This document shows, in pieces, positions 8,514 to 16,782 of a DNA stretch of 48,013 nucleotides (positions are counted from its first letter, which is position 1; every line of letters starts with the position of its first letter). The stretch is from contig JAJZGG010000011.1 of assembly GCA_021804965.1 (NCBI GenBank), positions 1 to 48,013 of the forward strand, given 5' to 3'. A program made the translations under genes and the position numbers. A model generated the notes under the pieces. That model searched no databases. It was not told the origin of the DNA and saw only the letters and a program-made list of their open reading frames with translations. The DNA comes from Acidobacteriota bacterium (lineage in GTDB: Bacteria > Acidobacteriota > Terriglobia > Terriglobales > Acidobacteriaceae).

Positions 8514-9023
8514 ATGAAGGCACTACTTGCGTTGTATCGTCGCCTGCTTGCGGCACTGGATGGCATGCGTTCGCCGATGTTGTTGTTCGTGCGCCTCTAC
8601 TGGGGATGGCAGTTTGCCCAGACGGGCTGGGGCAAGCTGCATCATCTGGAGCGGATCACGGGCTTCTTTGCCTCGCTGGGAATTCCCTTCCCGGCATTGA
8701 ATGCGCACTTCGTTTCTGTGCTGGAGTTTTTCGGCGGACTGTTGTGGATTCTGGGTCTGGCGACGCGGCCGATCTCGCTGCTGCTGGCCGGGAATATGTT
8801 TGTGGCCTACTGGACGGCGGATCGTCCGGCACTGCTTTCCTTCTTCAAGGATCCGGGTACGTTTTATGTGGCCGATCCGTACACGTTTCTGTTTGCGGCG
8901 CTGCTGCTGCTGTTCTTCGGACCGGGACGCTTTGCGGTTGATACACTGCTGGCCAGGGTGATTGCACTCCGCTGCAAGGAAAGCGATTCGCAGACTGCCA
9001 GCCATGAGCGTCGAAGCAGATAA
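8514..9023 (+). CDS. DoxX family membrane protein of the bufferin cluster
   Basis: Inner-membrane protein of 169 residues with about four hydrophobic helices (for example PMLLFVRLYWGWQF and LFAALLLLFFG) and the DoxX-family motif FAQTGWGKLHHLERITGFFASLGIP. DoxX proteins are frequent fourth members of bufferin/DUF692 clusters (BufD); they may serve in redox or quinone chemistry, but the precise role is not settled. GAGGAG precedes ATG 8514. It is the first gene of a plus-strand operon: its last 20 bp overlap the sigma-factor gene. The putative ECF promoter at 8326-8355 would drive it together with its own regulators. Confidence 0.85.
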   Translation: MKALLALYRRLLAALDGMRSPMLLFVRLYWGWQFAQTGWGKLHHLERITGFFASLGIPFPALNAHFVSVLEFFGGLLWILGLATRPISLLLAGNMFVAYWTADRPALLSFFKDPGTFYVADPYTFLFAALLLLFFGPGRFAVDTLLARVIALRCKESDSQTASHERRSR

Positions 9024-9642
9024 CCGGACGGAACAGGAACTGATTGCTGCCATACTGGGCGGCCAGAAGCACCTGTATCATGCTCTGGTTCGTCCGGTTG
9101 AGAAGAAAATATTTATGGTGGTTCTGGCCTATGTGCACAATCCGTCGGATGCCGAGGATATCGTTCAGGAGGCGTTTCTGGACGGGTATCGGCATCTGGC
9201 CACCTTCCGCGGTGAGGCGCGGTTCAGCACGTGGATCACGACGATTGCGCTGAACAAGGCGCGTGCCCGGATGCGGCGGAGTTCGGCGCATGCGGAGGTG
9301 TCGCTGGACGATGCCGGCGATGAGGATCGCGCGCCGGCCGTGTCTCCGGCGCTGCTGCGGGACTGGCGCGAGATTCCCTCCGAGGCGCTGGAGCGCAACG
9401 AGGTGCGGACGCTGATTCGCCAGGCGGTGAGCGAGCTGCCGGAGAGCTTTCGGACGGTGTTTGTGCTGCGCGAGCTGGAAGAGCTTTCCGGCGAAGAGAC
9501 GGCGGCAGCGCTGGGCATCTCACTGGCGCTGGTGAAGGTGCGCCTGCACCGGGCGCGCATCCAGCTGCAGAAATCCCTGGCACCGGCGCTTCGTTCAGCC
9601 ACCGAGCCGCATCGAAAGAAAAGGTGGCCGTCATGGAGCTGA
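9004..9642 (+). CDS. ECF-family RNA polymerase sigma factor
   Basis: Extracytoplasmic-function sigma-70 factor, 212 residues. Region 2 is seen at about residues 30-95 (NPSDAEDIVQEAFLDGYRHL, then FRGEARFSTWITTIALNKAR). Region 4 is at about 140-195 (ELPESFRTVFVLRELEELSG, then LGISLALVKVRLHRARIQLQ). The linker between them is acidic. ATG 9004 overlaps the doxX end by 20 bp, which implies coupling; no strong ribosome site is visible. The next gene overlaps it by 10 bp and encodes a zinc-binding anti-sigma. The divergent TGTAACC-N17-CTCAGA elements upstream are the obvious candidates for its target promoters. The inducing signal cannot be read from sequence; copper or thiol stress is plausible from the bufferin link. 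Confidence 0.93.
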   Translation: MSVEADNRTEQELIAAILGGQKHLYHALVRPVEKKIFMVVLAYVHNPSDAEDIVQEAFLDGYRHLATFRGEARFSTWITTIALNKARARMRRSSAHAEVSLDDAGDEDRAPAVSPALLRDWREIPSEALERNEVRTLIRQAVSELPESFRTVFVLRELEELSGEETAAALGISLALVKVRLHRARIQLQKSLAPALRSATEPHRKKRWPSWS

Positions 9643-9893
9643 ACTGCAGGCACGTGTGGGAGTTTCTCTCCGGCTATCTGGACGACACGCTGGATGCGGC
9701 GGTGCGCGAGGATGTGGAGCGCCACCTGGCCCACTGCGAGGTCTGCTCGGCGATTCTGGACTCGACGCGCAACATCCTGGTGCTGACCGCCGATGACCGC
9801 GTCTTCGAGCTGCCGGTGGGCTTCAGTGATCGGCTGCATGCGCGGCTGAACGAGCTGATCGGCGAGGATCCGACCTCGCCGGAAAAGACCTGA
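9633..9893 (+). CDS. zinc-binding anti-sigma factor (ZAS type, soluble)
   Basis: Small predicted anti-sigma factor of 86 residues. The zinc-finger pattern His-x3-Cys-x2-Cys (HLAHCEVC) sits at about residues 31-38, preceded by CRHVWEFLSGYLDDTLD, typical of the N-terminal anti-sigma domain. No transmembrane segment follows, so it should act in the cytoplasm, possibly sensing thiol oxidation or metal through its zinc site. I prefer ATG 9633; a GTG at 9624 would add three residues. It overlaps the sigma gene by 10 bp and closes the operon. Confidence 0.88.
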   Translation: MELNCRHVWEFLSGYLDDTLDAAVREDVERHLAHCEVCSAILDSTRNILVLTADDRVFELPVGFSDRLHARLNELIGEDPTSPEKT

Positions 9894-9945
9894 TTCACAT
9901 CTGAACCCGATCCAGACCAGATTCAGGCCAGCCGATGCGCCAGGC

Positions 9946-11388
9946 CTACAGCGGGGCCATGGCCAGCATGCGCGGCTCGGTCATCTCTTCGATGGCCCAG
10001 CGGATGCCTTCGCGTCCCATGCCCGAGTCCTTGACGCCGCCGTAGGGCATCGCGTCGAGGCGCCAGTTGGGCACCTCGCCCACCAGCACCGCGCCCACCT
10101 CCAGCTCGCGGTAGGCGGTCAGGATGCGGCCGGCATCGCGGGTCATGAGTCCAGCCTGCAGGCCGTAGCGAGAGCGGTTGACCATGGCCATGGCGTCCTC
10201 GAAATCGTCATACGGCTCGATGAGCAGAACCGGACCAAAGACCTCTTCGTCCACGATCTTCATGCCGGAGCGGGTTTTGCTGAGTACGGTGGGCGGGATC
10301 AGGTTGCCGTTGCGCGAGCCGCCTTCAAGCACCACGGCGCCGGCATCCTCGGCCTCGCGGATCCACTGCTCGATCCGCTCGGCATCGGAGGTGCGGATGA
10401 TCGGGCCCAGATCGGTGGACTCCAGCGCCGGATCGCCGAGGGTGAGCTTCTGCGCCAGGGCAGCCACCTTCCAGGCGAAGTTCTGGTAGACGGGGCGCTC
10501 CACATAGACGCGCTGCACGCTGATGCAGCTTTGCCCGGAGTAGCTGAAGGCTCCGGCGACGACACGCTCGGCGGCATCATCCAGATCGCGCCAGTCGCCG
10601 TGCAGGATGAGCGCGGCATTACCGCCCAGCTCCAGGGTCACGCGTTTTCTGCCGCTTTTGGCCTTGAGTGCCCAGCCGACGGCGGCCGAGCCGGTGAAGC
10701 TGACGAGCTTGATCCGCTCCTCGCGCTCGGCCAGCCAGGCGGTGTCGGCGTTGGAGAGCGTGAGCACGGCCAGCGCCTCTTCGGGCCATCCCGCCTTGAG
10801 CACCAGTTCGCCCAGGGCAAGGGCCGTGAGCGGGGTTTGCGGCGCGGGCTTGAGCAGGACCGGGCAGCCGGCAGCAATGGCCGGAGCCAGCTTGTGGGCC
10901 ACCAGATTCAGCGGGAAGTTGAAGGGCGTGATGGCCAGGATGGGACCGACGGGAAAGCGCTGCACCAGTCCCCAGCGGCCTTCGTTGCCTTCGCTCAGGT
11001 CGAGCGGGATGGATTCGCCACCCAGGCGCGCGGCCTCTTCAGCGGCGGTGCGGAAGACGGTGATGGCGCGGGAAACCTCCAGCCGGGCGGCGCGCAGGGG
11101 CTTGCCGGCTTCGGCCACGATGAGCTGCTCGAATCGCTCGCGCTGGGCCACCAGCTGGGTGGCCACGGACTCCAGAATCTCGCGGCGCTTCCAGCGCGGC
11201 AGGGCGCGGGTGCGTCGCAGCGCGGCCACGGCGTGGGTGACGGCCTCGCGCGCATCCTGACGCGTGGCTACGGCAACCCGTGCCAGCAGCGTGTCCTGCC
11301 AGGGAGAGCGAACCTCGAAGGTTTCTCCATCGGTCCATTCACGGCCACAAAGCAGAAATCCGGTCACAGCACCCGGTCGCATTCTCAT
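9946..11388 (-). CDS. NAD(P)-dependent aldehyde dehydrogenase
   Basis: Cytoplasmic aldehyde dehydrogenase of 480 residues, full length for the family. Visible signatures are the Rossmann segment (VSFTGSAAVGWALK), the glutamate general-base motif (TLELGGNAAL), the catalytic cysteine in SYSGQSCISVQRVYV, and the C-terminal VFGPVL and GGVKDSGMGREG motifs. ATG 11388 has a strong GGAGGT ribosome site. The upstream open frame at 11389-11487 encodes only a repetitive Glu/Gly/Leu peptide produced by a DNA tandem array and is probably not translated. Sequence style resembles lactaldehyde, glyceraldehyde or phosphonoacetaldehyde dehydrogenases; the substrate cannot be told. Its neighbours are the bufferin regulators (tail to tail) and a divergent nitroreductase. 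Confidence 0.9.
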   Translation of the reverse strand: MRMRPGAVTGFLLCGREWTDGETFEVRSPWQDTLLARVAVATRQDAREAVTHAVAALRRTRALPRWKRREILESVATQLVAQRERFEQLIVAEAGKPLRAARLEVSRAITVFRTAAEEAARLGGESIPLDLSEGNEGRWGLVQRFPVGPILAITPFNFPLNLVAHKLAPAIAAGCPVLLKPAPQTPLTALALGELVLKAGWPEEALAVLTLSNADTAWLAEREERIKLVSFTGSAAVGWALKAKSGRKRVTLELGGNAALILHGDWRDLDDAAERVVAGAFSYSGQSCISVQRVYVERPVYQNFAWKVAALAQKLTLGDPALESTDLGPIIRTSDAERIEQWIREAEDAGAVVLEGGSRNGNLIPPTVLSKTRSGMKIVDEEVFGPVLLIEPYDDFEDAMAMVNRSRYGLQAGLMTRDAGRILTAYRELEVGAVLVGEVPNWRLDAMPYGGVKDSGMGREGIRWAIEEMTEPRMLAMAPL

Positions 11389-11400
11389 CCCACAACCTCC

Positions 11401-11475
11401 CAAGATTTGTTCGCCCCAAGTTTCTTCGCCCAGGATTTCTTCATCCAAGGTATCTTCACCCCGGAATTCTCCGCA
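11401..11475. repeat. degenerate 15-bp tandem array, four to five units
   Basis: Units in exact 15-bp register start at 11401, 11416, 11431, 11446 and (diverged) 11461, for example CAAGATTTGTTCGCC, CCAAGTTTCTTCGCC and CAGGATTTCTTCATC. The array lies between the divergent aldehyde dehydrogenase and nitroreductase genes, where their promoters should be. Confidence 0.7.
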
Positions 11476-11572
11476 TCGATGGGGCATCGAGCGGCATCCA
11501 TACCACTGCGGACAGATTATCCTTTCACATCCTCCGCAGAGATGTTTCCCCCGGGAAATTCAAGGAGTCATT

Positions 11573-12175
11573 ATGCATGTTCATGAGGCAATTCGCAGCC
11601 GTCGCGCGATCAAGGGGTTCGATCCCGACTACAAGCTGACCAGGGAGCAGGAGTCTGAGCTGTTGACGCTGGCGATGCAGGCCCCCACGGCCTTTAACCT
11701 GCAGCACTGGCGGCTGGTGGTGGTCGAGGATCCGGAGCTGCGCAAACAGATTCGCGCCGCGGCCTGGGACCAGTCGCAGATCACCGACGCTTCCCTGCTG
11801 CTGATCCTGACCGGCGATCTGGCAAGCTGGAGCAAGTCGGCAGCGCGGGTGTGGCAGGATGCGCCGGAGCCGGTGCGGGATTTCATGGTGCCTGCGATCC
11901 GCAACTACTACGAGGGCAAACCGCAGGTGCAGCGCGACGAAGTGATGCGCTCCTGCGGCATTGTGGGCCAGACGCTGATGCTGGCCGCTCGTGGCATGGG
12001 TCTGGACAGCTGCCCGATGGACGGCTTCGACTTTGATGCCGTGGCCAAACTGATCCAACTGCCCGAGGACCACGCGATTGCGTTCATGGTCGCGATTGGG
12101 AAAAAGACGCGTGAGCCGTGGCCCAAGCCGGGTCAGCTGGGCACCGATCAGGTGGTGATTCGCAACCGCTTCTGA
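11573..12175 (+). CDS. nitroreductase family FMN-dependent oxidoreductase
   Basis: FMN-containing NAD(P)H oxidoreductase of 200 residues. The N-terminal HEAIRSRRAIKGFDP is the standard phosphate-binding RSRR motif, followed by MQAPTAFNLQHWRLVVV (flavin site) and, near the C-terminus, HAIAFMVAIGK. Family members reduce nitro compounds, quinones or enones; the natural substrate is unknown. AAGGAG lies just upstream of ATG 11573. The gene diverges from the aldehyde dehydrogenase across a region with a 15-bp tandem array and ends before a hairpin at 12227-12248. Confidence 0.9.
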   Translation: MHVHEAIRSRRAIKGFDPDYKLTREQESELLTLAMQAPTAFNLQHWRLVVVEDPELRKQIRAAAWDQSQITDASLLLILTGDLASWSKSAARVWQDAPEPVRDFMVPAIRNYYEGKPQVQRDEVMRSCGIVGQTLMLAARGMGLDSCPMDGFDFDAVAKLIQLPEDHAIAFMVAIGKKTREPWPKPGQLGTDQVVIRNRF

Positions 12176-12226
12176 ATAGCTGATGTAAGACAAGGAACGC
12201 AGTATCGCCGCCTCGGATATAGAAGT

Positions 12227-12248
12227 GGGGTCACTTAACAGTGATCCC
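12227..12248. terminator. hairpin between convergent nitroreductase and methyltransferase genes
   Basis: A 9-bp stem (GGGGTCACT / AGTGATCCC, one G-T pair) with a 4-nt loop lies between two converging genes. There is no clear U-tract, so it may be a processing or bidirectional termination hairpin. Confidence 0.4.
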
Positions 12249-12261
12249 GCCTGTGCGACGT

Positions 12262-13161
12262 TCATTTCTTCCAAGAAAAATTTTGGCTGATTAAAAGCTC
12301 GTGCATCTGCGCATGGTGTGTGTTTTTCATGGATACGGTTGATACATCGAATCCGCTCCGATTAGCCATCTCCACGATTTCGTCCGCCACGTCATAGGTC
12401 ATTAAAAAACGTCCGGTTAGTGACTTTGCAATTTCGAAGAGCGCTTCATGATCCAACTCGTTACAGGCATATAGCCTACGCCCAGCGCGCTTGCCATTTT
12501 TTCCAGCCGTATAAGGGGGGTCAAGGAAGAATGCTGTGTCACGTTCGCTTGCGCGTTCCTGCATCAGCGCTAATCCATCGGTGTTCAGAAACGTGATACG
12601 GCTCCGTATCTCTGCAATGCGCCGAATCCGCGTTGCCAGCGTTTTCGGATACCATCGTGACGCGATACCACGGCCATTTTCTCCGTGCTTCATTACGCCG
12701 CTTCCCGGAGCCATAATCCCACCATGGCAGGTGCGATTTCTCAATAACGTTTGAAAGCCGATCTCCCGCTCGCATTCTGGCGTACGCATTAATTCTTCCT
12801 GCACAGCTTCAGCCGTCATCTCAAATGAAAGAATGCGTTCGATAAGCCACTCGGAGTCAACGGAAAGAATGGTCTTCCATAGCGCGCTTACATGCTTATC
12901 GAGTTCAGCCATCACTACATGCTCTGCCAGCTCTTCAAAGGCTACAGTGAGGCTGATGATACCGCCTCCGACAAATGGTTCAACAAAAACTTTGGGAGTA
13001 GAGGATGACTTAAGCCAAGCTCGAATATAGGGGACAAGCCATGTTTTTCCTCCTGGATAGCGAAAGGGGCTTCGCTGCGGAACCTGAGCCACATTTACCA
13101 GGCTCTCCGTGCGTCCTTGAACATCTGTCCACAGCGGAATCTGAATTGGCAAAGTGTGCAT
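12262..13161 (-). CDS. type II DNA N6-adenine methyltransferase (D12/Dam-like class)
   Basis: Site-specific DNA adenine methyltransferase, 299 residues, of the D12 (alpha, Dam-like) class. Motif order is PFRYPGGK (residues 32-39), FVEPFVGGG for S-adenosylmethionine binding (59-67) and the catalytic DPPY (214-217); the variable region between is the likely target-recognition part. GGAG precedes ATG 13161. It follows the NotI-like nuclease gene by 31 bp, so it should supply the protective methylation of a type II restriction-modification system. G+C is clearly lower than in neighbours (47% counted in 12361-12420 against 60% in 11881-11940), which suggests transfer. The recognition sequence cannot be deduced. 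Confidence 0.92.
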   Translation of the reverse strand: MHTLPIQIPLWTDVQGRTESLVNVAQVPQRSPFRYPGGKTWLVPYIRAWLKSSSTPKVFVEPFVGGGIISLTVAFEELAEHVVMAELDKHVSALWKTILSVDSEWLIERILSFEMTAEAVQEELMRTPECEREIGFQTLLRNRTCHGGIMAPGSGVMKHGENGRGIASRWYPKTLATRIRRIAEIRSRITFLNTDGLALMQERASERDTAFFLDPPYTAGKNGKRAGRRLYACNELDHEALFEIAKSLTGRFLMTYDVADEIVEMANRSGFDVSTVSMKNTHHAQMHELLISQNFSWKK

Positions 13162-13192
13162 GGAATGGCTCCGAATATCTGTGGAAATAACT

Positions 13193-14068
13193 TTAAAGTA
13201 TCTCGTCCAGAGTTTTGTTTACGGGTTCAGAACTGAGCTTGTCATCGAGTTTGCCTTGCAGAACAGAGACGAATTCATCCACATCTCCCGCCTCCGACAG
13301 GGTAATCTGCGCAAGCGAATCACTGAAACGCGTGTAAACACTTTGCATAAGTGTCAGCCGGAAACGGCCAGCAGCACAATCTTCCAACAGATCATAAACC
13401 AGCCAGGCAATATCGGCCTCCTCCTTCGCAACCTCCTGCAGATGTGGCAGACTGTCGAAAAATCCGCGGTCCAGAACCACGGCAGTTTTCTTTTTCCAGC
13501 GATGCAGGATTCCTCCCTTGTAGAGTAGTTGAGGTGCCAGCCGTTTTCGAGACGAGGAAAGATAATCCGGCCTGGGATAGTTTTTTTCCCCCTTCCATTG
13601 GAGATCTTCGGATGATTCCGGATTTGCCATAAAGGCTTCAAAAGGACGGCGAATATTTCCAGAGATATAAACGCCTTGCACCTCGATGGCTCCAAAGTCT
13701 AAGACCTGACCATGACCGTCATACGCAACCAAAACAAGGTCGATGTTGCCTGCCGATTTTCCCCTACTGTCCTTTAATTGGACTTCAGTCAGCGAGGTCC
13801 AATGGGTCTGCGTCGGGAAGAAGAAATCAGCACTGTCGGTCGTGATCGTCCAGTCTTCCCGGAAACGAACCGGACACGTGATAGCTGTTTGTCCATCGTG
13901 AAAGACGCTGCAAACTCCAAGCGGATCGCTTGCTTTGTCTTTCGTACAATTCGGAACACGATTGTTATACGGACACAGCTTCCCGGAGCGGTAACGCTGA
14001 GCCATAGGCGTCCGGTTATCTGCAGGAAAACCGAAGATTTCAGCCAAGGGATGGGTTTCTTTGGTCAT
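13193..14068 (-). CDS. NotI-family type II restriction endonuclease
   Basis: Predicted restriction endonuclease of 291 residues related to NotI. The N-terminal LAEIFGFPADNRTPMAQRYR is followed by four cysteines (32, 41, 53, 65) in LCPYNNRVPNC, GVCSV and AITCPVRF; in NotI such cysteines hold a structural iron atom. The PD-(D/E)XK-type core appears as NIDLVLV (Asp110) and AIEVQG (Glu129, Gln131), the Asp...Glu-x-Gln pattern described for NotI. It is shorter than NotI itself. It is transcribed before its putative methyltransferase, an unusual order because protection would be made second. No strong ribosome site precedes ATG 14068. Low G+C suggests horizontal acquisition. Family assignment is from recognised motifs, not a database search. 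Confidence 0.8.
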   Translation of the reverse strand: MTKETHPLAEIFGFPADNRTPMAQRYRSGKLCPYNNRVPNCTKDKASDPLGVCSVFHDGQTAITCPVRFREDWTITTDSADFFFPTQTHWTSLTEVQLKDSRGKSAGNIDLVLVAYDGHGQVLDFGAIEVQGVYISGNIRRPFEAFMANPESSEDLQWKGEKNYPRPDYLSSSRKRLAPQLLYKGGILHRWKKKTAVVLDRGFFDSLPHLQEVAKEEADIAWLVYDLLEDCAAGRFRLTLMQSVYTRFSDSLAQITLSEAGDVDEFVSVLQGKLDDKLSSEPVNKTLDEIL

Positions 14069-14099
14069 AGCTGTCGGGAGTGTAGCATCTAACCCTCAA

Positions 14100-14615
14100 C
14101 TATCGGGCCAGCGTCACGTACTGGCGGCCTTCATACAGGCGATAGCTGCCGTGGCTGCCCGTGACCTGCAGCGGGCGCGGGCGCTTCAGGGCCGCATCCG
14201 TCGCCGAGGGCACGCTGAGCAGCGTGTGCGCGCCAACGTCCATGACCAGGAACTGATTGCCCACGAAGCCGACGCCATAGATACCGGCCGGCAGGGGTTT
14301 GCCGCCCACGCGGATGGGGTTTTCCGTGATCAGGTAGGCCTGATACTTCTGCGCAACCTCCGAGGAGTAGCCGCTGGTGTCCACAAGCACGGCCAGCAGG
14401 TAGGTGCCGTCGGCAAAGTGGACGCCGCCGGAGTTGCGGATCTGCGTGGTGGCGCTTTGGCCTTTGAAGAAGACCGAAGGCGGCAGCAGGCGCTGGGTCT
14501 GTGCCGGACCGACGAGGGTTTCAGCAGCCGGCTGCTGAGTGTGGGCAAGCGGCGCGCAGACGGCAACCAGCAGCAGGGACAGGGCGGTAGCAATAGTCTT
14601 GTGTTTCCATCGCAT
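14100..14615 (-). CDS. secreted protein of unknown function
   Basis: Hypothetical exported protein of 171 residues. A clear signal peptide (about residues 1-26, IATALSLLLVAVCAPLAHTQ) is followed by a compact domain with the segments TYLLAVLVDTSGYSSEVAQKY and GIYGVGFVGNQFLVMDVGAH, suggestive of a small beta-rich fold. ATG 14615 has GAAGGAAG upstream. Its G+C matches the backbone, so the low-G+C restriction pair immediately downstream marks an insertion boundary. I do not recognise a named family; similar small exported proteins are common in Acidobacteriota (impression, not search). Confidence 0.75.
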   Translation of the reverse strand: MRWKHKTIATALSLLLVAVCAPLAHTQQPAAETLVGPAQTQRLLPPSVFFKGQSATTQIRNSGGVHFADGTYLLAVLVDTSGYSSEVAQKYQAYLITENPIRVGGKPLPAGIYGVGFVGNQFLVMDVGAHTLLSVPSATDAALKRPRPLQVTGSHGSYRLYEGRQYVTLAR

Positions 14616-14769
14616 GGCGGATTCTTCCTTCGGGTGTTTTGAGTTTTCGTCGTATTGAGAGCAAATTGCAACGCACTCCGGTGCGAAATCGCAGTATAAC
14701 CGGCGCGTGCAGAGAATTATGCCCGATGTGTGCATACTGGTGCTTCCACACACAGACGGGAGTATCTCC

Positions 14770-15534
14770 ATGGTTCGAGCAATGCCGACCTCAGCGTCGG
14801 CTTTTTTGTTGTGCGGCAGTCTGCTGGCTGCCAGTTCCATCCCGGCTTTGGGACTGGATTCGGGACTGGTTTCTGCGCCGGTTTCTGCTCCGGATTCCGG
14901 ATCAGCCCGGCGAGCCGGTTCGCTGCCGCCGCTGACGTTGCCTCTGCGCACGCAGCTCTGGATGCAGGCATCGGCCGATCCCGTGGCCTGGCTGATGCCT
15001 GGCTTCGATGCGGCACTGGCGCTGGCGCATCCTCCGCGGCAGCAGCCGGCGGCCTGGAATACCGGAGACTTTGCCAGCCTGTATGGCGGATATCTTGCGC
15101 GGCAAAGCGCGGCGACGGCGGCGCAGACGGCCGTGGCGGCGCTGCTGCGGGAGGACCCGCGATACCGGCGGCTGGGGCACGGCAGCCTGGTGCATCGCGC
15201 CGGGTATGCGGCCGGGGCAACGCTGGTGGATTGGCGCAGAGGAACGCGCCGGATGCCGGCCGTCTCCAGTCTGGCTGCGGCGGCCACGGCAGCCGCGCTG
15301 GCCAATACCTGGGTGGCTCCGCGATTCCAGAACACGACGCATTTGACGCAGCGCATGCTGACCAGTCTGGCAGCGCTGGCAGGCAGCGCTCTGGCGGCGG
15401 AGTTTCGCCCGGATGCGGTGCGGCTGACGCGGCGAGCCGGTCATGCTCTGGTGGCAGTGGCGAAGTCCCGGCGGCGCGAACGCGGCACCGCCGGAAGCCA
15501 GCCGGTCAGGAGCTTTGGCCGTGGCGGTGCTTGA
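14770..15534 (+). CDS. exported protein of unknown function, acidobacterial type
   Basis: Hypothetical protein of 254 residues with an N-terminal signal-like segment (ASAFLLCGSLLAASSIPALG). It then has a repetitive Ser/Gly/Pro stretch (DSGLVSAPVSAPDSGS) and an Ala-rich domain with LREDPRYRRLGHGSLVHRAG, a motif I associate with uncharacterised Acidobacteriota surface proteins. I start at ATG 14770, where GGGAG precedes the signal peptide; an upstream ATG at 14707 would bury it. The 3' end overlaps the converging gene by 29 bp. No function can be assigned. Confidence 0.7.
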   Translation: MVRAMPTSASAFLLCGSLLAASSIPALGLDSGLVSAPVSAPDSGSARRAGSLPPLTLPLRTQLWMQASADPVAWLMPGFDAALALAHPPRQQPAAWNTGDFASLYGGYLARQSAATAAQTAVAALLREDPRYRRLGHGSLVHRAGYAAGATLVDWRRGTRRMPAVSSLAAAATAAALANTWVAPRFQNTTHLTQRMLTSLAALAGSALAAEFRPDAVRLTRRAGHALVAVAKSRRRERGTAGSQPVRSFGRGGA

Positions 15535-16417
15535 GCATGTCGCCCCAGTTGAAGTAGCGGCCAAGGATGCCCTTGACGATCAGGTGATCGGTGGAGGCGG
15601 TGGCTCCCCAGCCGGCACCGAAGTTGATCTCCCACTTGGGTGAGACGAAGAGATTGACGACGGGAAAGATCTGGTGCTGCTGGTTGTGCAGGGAGACGAA
15701 GTTGCCGATCTCCCCGAAGTAGCCGTAGTACTCGATGCCGAAGTTGTAGTACTTGTTCGGCTGGTAGGTGACGGTGGCCGCCGGGCCAAAGGTGATGCCG
15801 TGCGGCGAGACGTCACGGTAGTAGGTGTTGATCTGCTGCTGCGTTTGGCCGGGTGGCAGCGAAGTAGGATGAATGCCCCAGTTCAGCGTGGTGTTCACGG
15901 CCCAGTACCACTTGCCCATGGTCTTGTCGACAATGGGCATCATCTGCCAGGACCAGGTGGGATTGGCGTAGGCGGCGCGGGCATAACCAATCTCATTGGA
16001 GACGCTGACGCCAACCGGCCAGTGCCAGCTCTCCGGCGCGCGAACACGCGGACGGATGTGGTCGCCGACCCACTGCACGCCGGTGCCGTTTTCCTCTTCG
16101 GTGAAGACATAGAAGCCAAGCTCGGACCAGTCGTTCAGGCCCTCGGTCAGTTCCAGGGTCTCGTGCTCCTGGCCCTGGGTGGGCTGCTGGCCATATTGCA
16201 CGGTCGTGGAGCCCTCCACGGTGTAGTTGCTGTGCAGCTCCATGAGCAGGGTCTTGGGAGCCTGCGTCTCGGAGGGGTAGACCTGGATTTCGTAGTTGTC
16301 CTGGGCGTGGGCAGCGGTGCTGCCGAAGAGTCCGCACGCGGCCAGAACGAGAGCAGCCGGCGCGATGGCAGCCAGCCACACGCCAGCGGTACGACGCATT
16401 GTCGTCGCTTGATTCAT
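15506..16417 (-). CDS. putative outer-membrane beta-barrel protein
   Basis: Exported protein of 303 residues with a signal peptide (VWLAAIAPAALVLAACGLFG, ending near TAAHAQ). The mature part is rich in alternating aromatic and polar residues (for example YYRDVSPHGITFGPAATVTY and YYNFGIEYYGYFGEIGNF) and resembles a porin-like barrel. The C-terminus is not the usual terminal aromatic. I start at ATG 16417 with GGAG upstream; ATG 16399 is an alternative. Its tail overlaps the converging gene by 29 bp. It might belong with barrel proteins annotated as transporters of aromatics, but I cannot name a substrate. Confidence 0.65.
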   Translation of the reverse strand: MNQATTMRRTAGVWLAAIAPAALVLAACGLFGSTAAHAQDNYEIQVYPSETQAPKTLLMELHSNYTVEGSTTVQYGQQPTQGQEHETLELTEGLNDWSELGFYVFTEEENGTGVQWVGDHIRPRVRAPESWHWPVGVSVSNEIGYARAAYANPTWSWQMMPIVDKTMGKWYWAVNTTLNWGIHPTSLPPGQTQQQINTYYRDVSPHGITFGPAATVTYQPNKYYNFGIEYYGYFGEIGNFVSLHNQQHQIFPVVNLFVSPKWEINFGAGWGATASTDHLIVKGILGRYFNWGDMLKHRHGQSS

Positions 16418-16782
16418 CCCTGTGTCACTCCATTGGAAGGTCTGCGTGCGGGACGGCGCACATGCAGGGCCATCCTCGTCTTCAGCATACGCGCTTGGCG
16501 GACGCGATGCCATCGACCGGCGGGAACTTCGATTGCATGGGATTAACGGGCAGGCGAAGGAGGCACGCGGAGCCGTGATGGAGGTCACGGTTGCCTGTTC
16601 CTGAATTGCTTTTCCCCTGATTGCGTGTCCGGCGATGCCGATAGCTTGGATATATTTCGCGAGACAGCAGCGCACAGAGTCGTTACCCGTTAGTTGGGCA
16701 CGCTCGATCCGCAATTCCCTGGAAGGGAGCGGAGTGTCGCGTCTTGGCACGATGCTGCTTCCGCAGGACGAGGAGTCAATTC
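16418..16782. other. 365-bp divergent intergenic region
   Basis: Lies between the divergent beta-barrel gene and the chemoreceptor gene, so it should contain both promoters. A TATATT box near 16660 could be a -10 element for the plus-strand gene, but I see no matching -35 at normal spacing. I see no gene or strong hairpin in it. Confidence 0.5.

Noticed and set aside
11389-11487. N-terminal extension of the aldehyde dehydrogenase (GEEILGEETWGEQILGG-like)
   Set aside because: It is translated tandem-repeat DNA; the ATG at 11388 has a strong GGAGGT and matches the family start.
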